Positions 8,901-10,918 of a stretch of 10,918 bases of DNA are shown one piece after another. Made by a program: the position numbers and the translations under genes. The notes below the pieces were generated by a model. That model made no database searches and had not been told where the DNA came from. It saw nothing but the letters and a program-made list of their open reading frames with translations. Source of the DNA: Acidobacteriota bacterium (GTDB lineage Bacteria; Acidobacteriota; UBA4820; DSQY01); NCBI GenBank assembly GCA_021814355.1, contig JAKAIJ010000076.1, forward strand, positions 1-10,918. The letters run 5' to 3'. Within the stretch, counting starts at the first letter, position 1; the number at the start of each line of letters is the position of its first letter.

Positions 8901-9201
8901 CCGGCGCGTCCTCGAAGAGGAGCTCCGTTTCTCCCACGCGGACCCGGTCCCCGGGCCTGAGGAGGTGCCGCGCCACCCGCTCGCCGTTGACGAAGGTCCC
9001 GTTGGCGCTCTCCTCGTCGGCCAGGAGCCAGCCGTCGGCCGTAGGGACGAGGCGCAGGTGGCGGCGCGAGATCTGCGGGTCGGGGGTGGCGAGGGGCGCG
9101 GTGGCGGGGTCGCGCCCCAGCAGGGTTTCACCCTGGCCCAGCGGCAGGGCGCGGCCCACCTCGGAGGGTTCGGGCGAGGTCAGGATCCGGAAACGGGCCA
9201 C
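5980..9201 (-). CDS. FHA-domain transmembrane protein with extracytoplasmic HEXXH zinc-metalloprotease motif
   Basis: The protein has 1073 residues from a GTG at 9201. An FHA domain fills about residues 5-97, with LLGR (27-30), SRRH (45-48) and NG (67-68) at the phosphothreonine-binding positions of the family. A Pro/Ala/Ser linker ending in RGRR (127-130) leads into one hydrophobic helix (about 131-155), which predicts the FHA domain inside and the rest outside. Residues of about 200-320 look beta-rich and resemble ZU5-like modules of secreted proteins. HELFH at 527-531 followed by WFLEATA places Glu550 exactly 18 residues later, the HEXXH-X18-E zinc site of gluzincins. Beta-rich, probably Ig-like and barrel-like, segments lie at about 830-925 and 926-1073. 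The open frame continues upstream into the preceding gene. GTG 9201 is preferred because FHA homology starts there and a G-rich Shine-Dalgarno precedes it. The substrate is unknown, and no kinase or phosphatase partner is in view. Confidence 0.88.
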   Translation of the reverse strand: MARFRILTSPEPSEVGRALPLGQGETLLGRDPATAPLATPDPQISRRHLRLVPTADGWLLADEESANGTFVNGERVARHLLRPGDRVRVGETELLFEDAPAHEPRPASSAASAVPRPSSPRAAGPPRGRRATAALGTAGALLLLLCACGVGSAFHLTRGFTNLRLLPAILRSIASNGWAGRLNPAPPKESGAPALDLRPFPSVRITAPKNALDKPRAVRVAALDPAWGKVVRRAGLARREIPVAAFRVDAGMTDRELFPGEVTVSVDLAQRGVPKELWPYARIYHVDDQGRFTLMDASVNGPLVSCKARHNYIFAVFLGLGYGTCIAVITSAERKFEGEESWNSFASGDFKAYWPARLPPRNPAVFNPVNDELEALWKKYLAESVEIENQEGGLGLDPAGPPNPMLTAFARYQMDPRVRELAPKMKDPQWLEENFVPARVMNGLGVLERCYAYLTSKRWRGFQEPTFKVDILFRLQWPHGDSVLAMTTGSYILYPYIDLDYNRIPDREFDGAALDPAFDALHADCVHELFHALQKTYYTGNPAEYDWFLEATAVTLEGEALEDFQGVGYIAAKHPTDRPYWNAFFEPLDFGGGDELARRHHGYGASFFLEFLRDRYYKGEASRQFLPKLWKDFGSWSGGTLVSLRRSTSDSDDRLSADFREFCLGSTGSLLGAHREENRPDGAATLTPDRPAFAWPQGAPRPLSTHMLLLTLRQPPVLVKEKGPVEPPPPLLLVRAHTRESEGLYLYASQAGRDWVAVSSKDLSFAPMKEPKSGGYSAILQRIESYVQSPAGYSATVKATYPAVPGAFEPASQRVESAAVGLFSPPPPKVGKVTTTSTELVLDPSGLARSGQVVKYRFTAQAEDRKRKPYEVETAELKLVLDLKKVFGKEGPKPGDRFEVSYRERVKSDGEVWGPPSVPVTVEVEDPFSGTWKGTIVITTEKVSDAVEKFLVKLFGEGARSAVNRSGVVNASNEFTLVVTPHEGLFGFGKTDYDVAWANGASAHWKPWQAKGTGHVEGEALVLEISHPDGTVFTLTMKSAGKDRLDGTFIAGFWFFREAIGGTLRSTRAAPSR

Positions 9202-9205
9202 GGCG

Positions 9206-9215
9206 CCCCCCCTCT
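9206..9215 (-). promoter_or_regulatory. Ribosome binding site deciding the GTG start of the FHA-metalloprotease gene
   Basis: On the minus strand AGAGGGGGGG precedes the GTG at 9201, giving several possible pairings with the anti-Shine-Dalgarno at about 5-7 bases. There is no other start codon with such a site near the beginning of the FHA domain. The site begins directly after the T-run of the upstream terminator. Confidence 0.6.
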
Positions 9216-9216
9216 G

Positions 9217-9252
9217 AAAACAGGAGCGGCCCCGCCGGAAGGGGGCCGCTTC
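9217..9252 (-). terminator. Intrinsic terminator after the RRM gene
   Basis: Arms at 9242-9250 and 9225-9233 (AGCGGCCCC / GGGGCCGCT) pair perfectly over 9 bp and extend by a G-T and a G-C pair. The loop is 8 nt. On the minus strand the hairpin is followed by TGTTTTC (9222-9216), a short T-run. The hairpin begins 5 nt after the TAA stop at 9257. It is a good rho-independent terminator by form, though the T-run is short, so read-through into the FHA gene is possible. Confidence 0.75.
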
Positions 9253-9256
9253 GTGC

Positions 9257-9847
9257 TTAGGCCTCTTCGTCGCCCGCGCCGTCTTCCGCCCGGGTGGCGA
9301 TGTTGTCAATGGACAGGTCGTCCTGGCCGAAATCCTCGTCCTCGACGATGCCGTAGAACCGGCCGCCGCCGCGCTCCTTGATGGGCCCCTTCGGGGCCCG
9401 CTCGCCGCGCTCGGGGCTCTTGGCAAACCTCTTCTTACCCCGGGGCGGCGCGTCGGGGCCGAAGTTGCGGGAGGGCTTGCGCTCCCCCACGGGCTCGGGG
9501 CTCCATCCGCCCAGCGGGGGGCGGGGGCCGAAGCTCCGTGGCGGGCCGCCGCCGGGGCGCGGGCCGAATCCGCCCGCGGGACGGGGCGGGGCGCTCGCGT
9601 CGCGGGCCCGGGCCTCGTTGATCGCCAGCGGGCGGCCGCGGAAGAGCTGGTTGTTGAACCGGCTGATCGCCTCCTCCGCCTTCTCGCGCTCCTCGAACTC
9701 GACGAAGGCGAAGCCGCGGGGCCGGCCCGTCTCCCGGTCCACGGGAAAGTGGACGTAGGAGAGCGTCCCCACGGGGAGGAAGAACTCTCTCAGTTCTCCC
9801 TCGTTGGCGTCGTAGGGCAGGTTACCGACGAACAGACGGACGGCCAT
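9257..9847 (-). CDS. RRM-type RNA-binding protein with Gly/Pro/Arg-rich tail
   Basis: This is a predicted cytoplasmic single-stranded RNA-binding protein of 196 residues. One canonical RRM occupies about 1-80, with RNP2 LFVGNL (5-10) and RNP1 RGFAFVEF (44-51), including the aromatic residues that stack on RNA bases. Bacterial RRM proteins of this kind are often only 80-110 residues. Here a long low-complexity tail follows: a Gly/Pro/Arg stretch with FGPRP at 94-98 and 106-110, a basic segment around 136-163 (GKKRFAK and nearby Lys/Arg), then an acidic end (EDEDFGQDD at 169-177, closing with GDEEA). AGGAGGG lies 3 bases before the ATG, a strong ribosome binding site. It has its own promoter at 10022-10048 and a terminator at 9217-9252, so it is probably a single-gene unit set into the purine cluster. 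RNA targets cannot be told from sequence. Confidence 0.93.
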   Translation of the reverse strand: MAVRLFVGNLPYDANEGELREFFLPVGTLSYVHFPVDRETGRPRGFAFVEFEEREKAEEAISRFNNQLFRGRPLAINEARARDASAPPRPAGGFGPRPGGGPPRSFGPRPPLGGWSPEPVGERKPSRNFGPDAPPRGKKRFAKSPERGERAPKGPIKERGGGRFYGIVEDEDFGQDDLSIDNIATRAEDGAGDEEA

Positions 9848-10015
9848 TGTCCCTCCTCAGGACGTGGGGGCGTGCGGCGGCGCGGGCCGCGGAGGCGGCG
9901 CGAGGGCGCATGTAGCGTTCGGGGGAAATGCGGGGGCGGACCTGCGGGCTCGGATTCGAGGGTCTCGGGACATCGTTTAGTTTCGACCGGCGCGGTCCCC
10001 GGGGACGTTCGACAC
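9848..10015 (-). promoter_or_regulatory. Long 5' leader of the RRM gene
   Basis: About 168 nt separate the predicted transcription start from the ATG. The leader is GC-rich and contains a second GTCGAA-type repeat and a perfect 12-bp palindrome near its 5' end (9981-10006). A CCTCC at 9891-9895 is complementary to the Shine-Dalgarno AGGAGG at 9852-9857. These features would allow structural or autogenous control of translation, which is inferred and not shown. No known riboswitch class is recognised. Confidence 0.4.
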
Positions 10016-10020
10016 GGCGC
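9981..10020 (-). repeat. Direct repeat flanking a 12-bp palindrome at the RRM gene transcription start
   Basis: GCGCCGTGTCGAAC (10007-10020) and GCGCCGGTCGAAA (9981-9993) match at 12 positions if one base is skipped. Between them lies GTCCCCGGGGAC (9995-10006), a perfect palindrome. The upstream copy spans the predicted +1 of the promoter at 10022-10048. The arrangement could be an operator or an RNA element; neither is proven. Confidence 0.5.
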
Positions 10021-10021
10021 G

Positions 10022-10048
10022 AGTATAGCACATCCCGCCGCGCGTCAA
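10022..10048 (-). promoter_or_regulatory. Sigma70-type promoter of the RRM gene
   Basis: On the minus strand TGC-TATACT gives an extended -10 with five of six consensus bases (10022-10027). TTGACG, also five of six, is the -35 (10043-10048). The spacer is 15 bp, shorter than the usual 17, which the extended -10 may offset. The TGA inside TTGACG is the purB stop codon, so the promoter starts exactly where purB ends. Expected transcription start is about 10015. Confidence 0.65.
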
Positions 10049-10918
10049 CCCCCCGGCCCGAAGACCCGGCGGAAGAGGGCCTCCACGTGGACCAGGAAGC
10101 GCGACGGGTCGAACTCGGCGGCCAGCCGCTCCTTGGGGACCCGGGCCGCCACCTCCGGCAGGGCCGCTACCAGGTCCAGGAAGCGTCCCTCCCCCGCCCA
10201 GCACCGCATGGCGGCGCCCTGGACGGCGGCGTAGGCCTCCTCCCGGCTCAGTCCTTCGCGGGCGAGCGCGAGCAGCACGCGCTGGCTGTAGATGAGGCCG
10301 CGGGTTTTGTCCAGGTTGGCCGCCATGGCCTCCGGGTAGACCAGGAGCCCCTCCAGGATGGCGCGCAGGCGGTGGAGCATGTAATCGAGGAGCGTCGTGG
10401 CGTCGGGCAGGGCGACCCGCTCGGTGGAGGAGTGGGAGATGTCCCGCTCGTGCCAGAGGGCCACGTTCTCGAGCCCGGGAAGGGCGTAGCCGCGCAGGAG
10501 CCGCGCCAGCCCGGTGATGTTCTCGCACCCCACGGGGTTGCGCTTGTGGGGCATGGCCGAGGAGCCCTTCTGGCCCTCGGAGAAGGGCTCCTCCACCTCG
10601 CGCACGTCGGTGCGCTGGAGGTGGCGGATCTCGGTGGCGATCTTCTCGAGGGTGGCGCCGCAGAGGGCGACGGCGAAGAGGACCTCGGCGTGGCGGTCCC
10701 GCTGGATCACCTGGGTCGTGATGGGGTCCGGCGCGAGCCCGAGCGCCCGGCAGACCGACTCCTCGACGGCGGGCGGGAGGTGCGCGAAGGTTCCCACCGC
10801 CCCCGAGAGCTTGCCCACCGCGATGACCCGGCGCGCGGCGGCGAGGCGCGCGCGGTTCCGCCCCATCTCGGCGTACCAGAGGGCGAACTTGAGGCCGAGC
10901 GTGGTGGGCTCCGCGGGG
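10045..10918 (-). CDS. purB: Adenylosuccinate lyase (partial, N-terminus outside the window)
   Basis: PurB cleaves SAICAR to AICAR and adenylosuccinate to AMP, releasing fumarate in both. The visible 290 residues are the C-terminal two thirds of a roughly 430-residue family member. The fragment opens in AEPTTLGLKFALW, the conserved substrate-site region. The superfamily signature GSSAMPHKRNP lies at 10534-10566 on the flexible loop that carries the catalytic serine. QRDRHAE, WHERDISHSS and LIYSQRVLLAL are further PurB landmarks. The frame is intact to TGA at 10045-10047, so the truncation is only the window edge. Internal ATG 10866 is not the start, because conserved sequence continues upstream of it. 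The gene lies upstream of the purS operon but is separated from it by the RRM and FHA genes. Confidence 0.97.
   Translation of the reverse strand, partial: PAEPTTLGLKFALWYAEMGRNRARLAAARRVIAVGKLSGAVGTFAHLPPAVEESVCRALGLAPDPITTQVIQRDRHAEVLFAVALCGATLEKIATEIRHLQRTDVREVEEPFSEGQKGSSAMPHKRNPVGCENITGLARLLRGYALPGLENVALWHERDISHSSTERVALPDATTLLDYMLHRLRAILEGLLVYPEAMAANLDKTRGLIYSQRVLLALAREGLSREEAYAAVQGAAMRCWAGEGRFLDLVAALPEVAARVPKERLAAEFDPSRFLVHVEALFRRVFGPGG

Noticed and set aside
9304..9309. Perfect TTGACA on the minus strand near the end of the RRM gene, as promoter for the FHA gene
   Set aside because: No acceptable -10 lies 15-19 bp downstream, and the hexamer is explained by the Ile-Asp-Asn codons.
9202..9426. 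Upstream ATG at 9426 as start of the FHA-metalloprotease
   Set aside because: It would run the protein through the terminator and the end of the RRM gene. The added residues are low complexity, and FHA homology begins just after GTG 9201, which has its own ribosome binding site.
9857..9973. 38-codon ORF in the RRM leader whose stop touches the Shine-Dalgarno
   Set aside because: There is no ribosome binding site before its ATG. The translation is Pro/Ala/Arg-rich and looks like chance in GC-rich DNA.

Overview
The window comes from a very GC-rich, gene-dense bacterial chromosome. Every gene I can support lies on the minus strand, so the transcription order runs from high to low coordinates: purB (cut by the right edge), a small RRM-type RNA-binding protein, a large FHA-domain membrane protein with a zinc-metalloprotease motif, purS, purQ, purL, purF, and a membrane sensor with a HAMP domain (cut by the left edge). 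The three-part PurS/PurQ/PurL enzyme, the [4Fe-4S]-type PurF, the RRM protein and the FHA-metalloprotease fit a GC-rich environmental Gram-negative lineage of the Acidobacteriota or Myxococcota/Desulfobacterota kind. No marker here fixes the phylum.

Right part (9257-10918): the C-terminal two thirds of adenylosuccinate lyase, then a 197-bp gap. The gap holds a good sigma70-type promoter whose -35 element overlaps the purB stop codon, a leader of about 170 nt with a repeat/palindrome cluster near the predicted transcription start, and the RRM gene. The RRM gene ends at an intrinsic terminator.

Middle (5980-9201): one 1073-residue protein read from a GTG start. It has a cytoplasmic FHA domain, one transmembrane helix, a beta-rich region, an HEXXH-X18-E zinc site and beta-rich C-terminal domains. 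This is the least ordinary gene of the window.

Left part (1-5858): a compact purine operon. PurS, PurQ and PurL together make FGAM synthase (step 4 of IMP synthesis) and PurF catalyses step 1. purS/purQ and purF/sensor each overlap by 4 bp (ATGA), and purL/purF are 22 bp apart. The only loose joint is the 92-bp purQ-purL gap, which holds an AT-rich hairpin built from three TTTAGGG-like heptads. The distal gene of this operon is a six-helix sensor with a periplasmic domain and a HAMP domain; its output domain lies outside the window. No gap exceeds 200 bp, and no tRNA, rRNA, CRISPR array or insertion sequence was seen.
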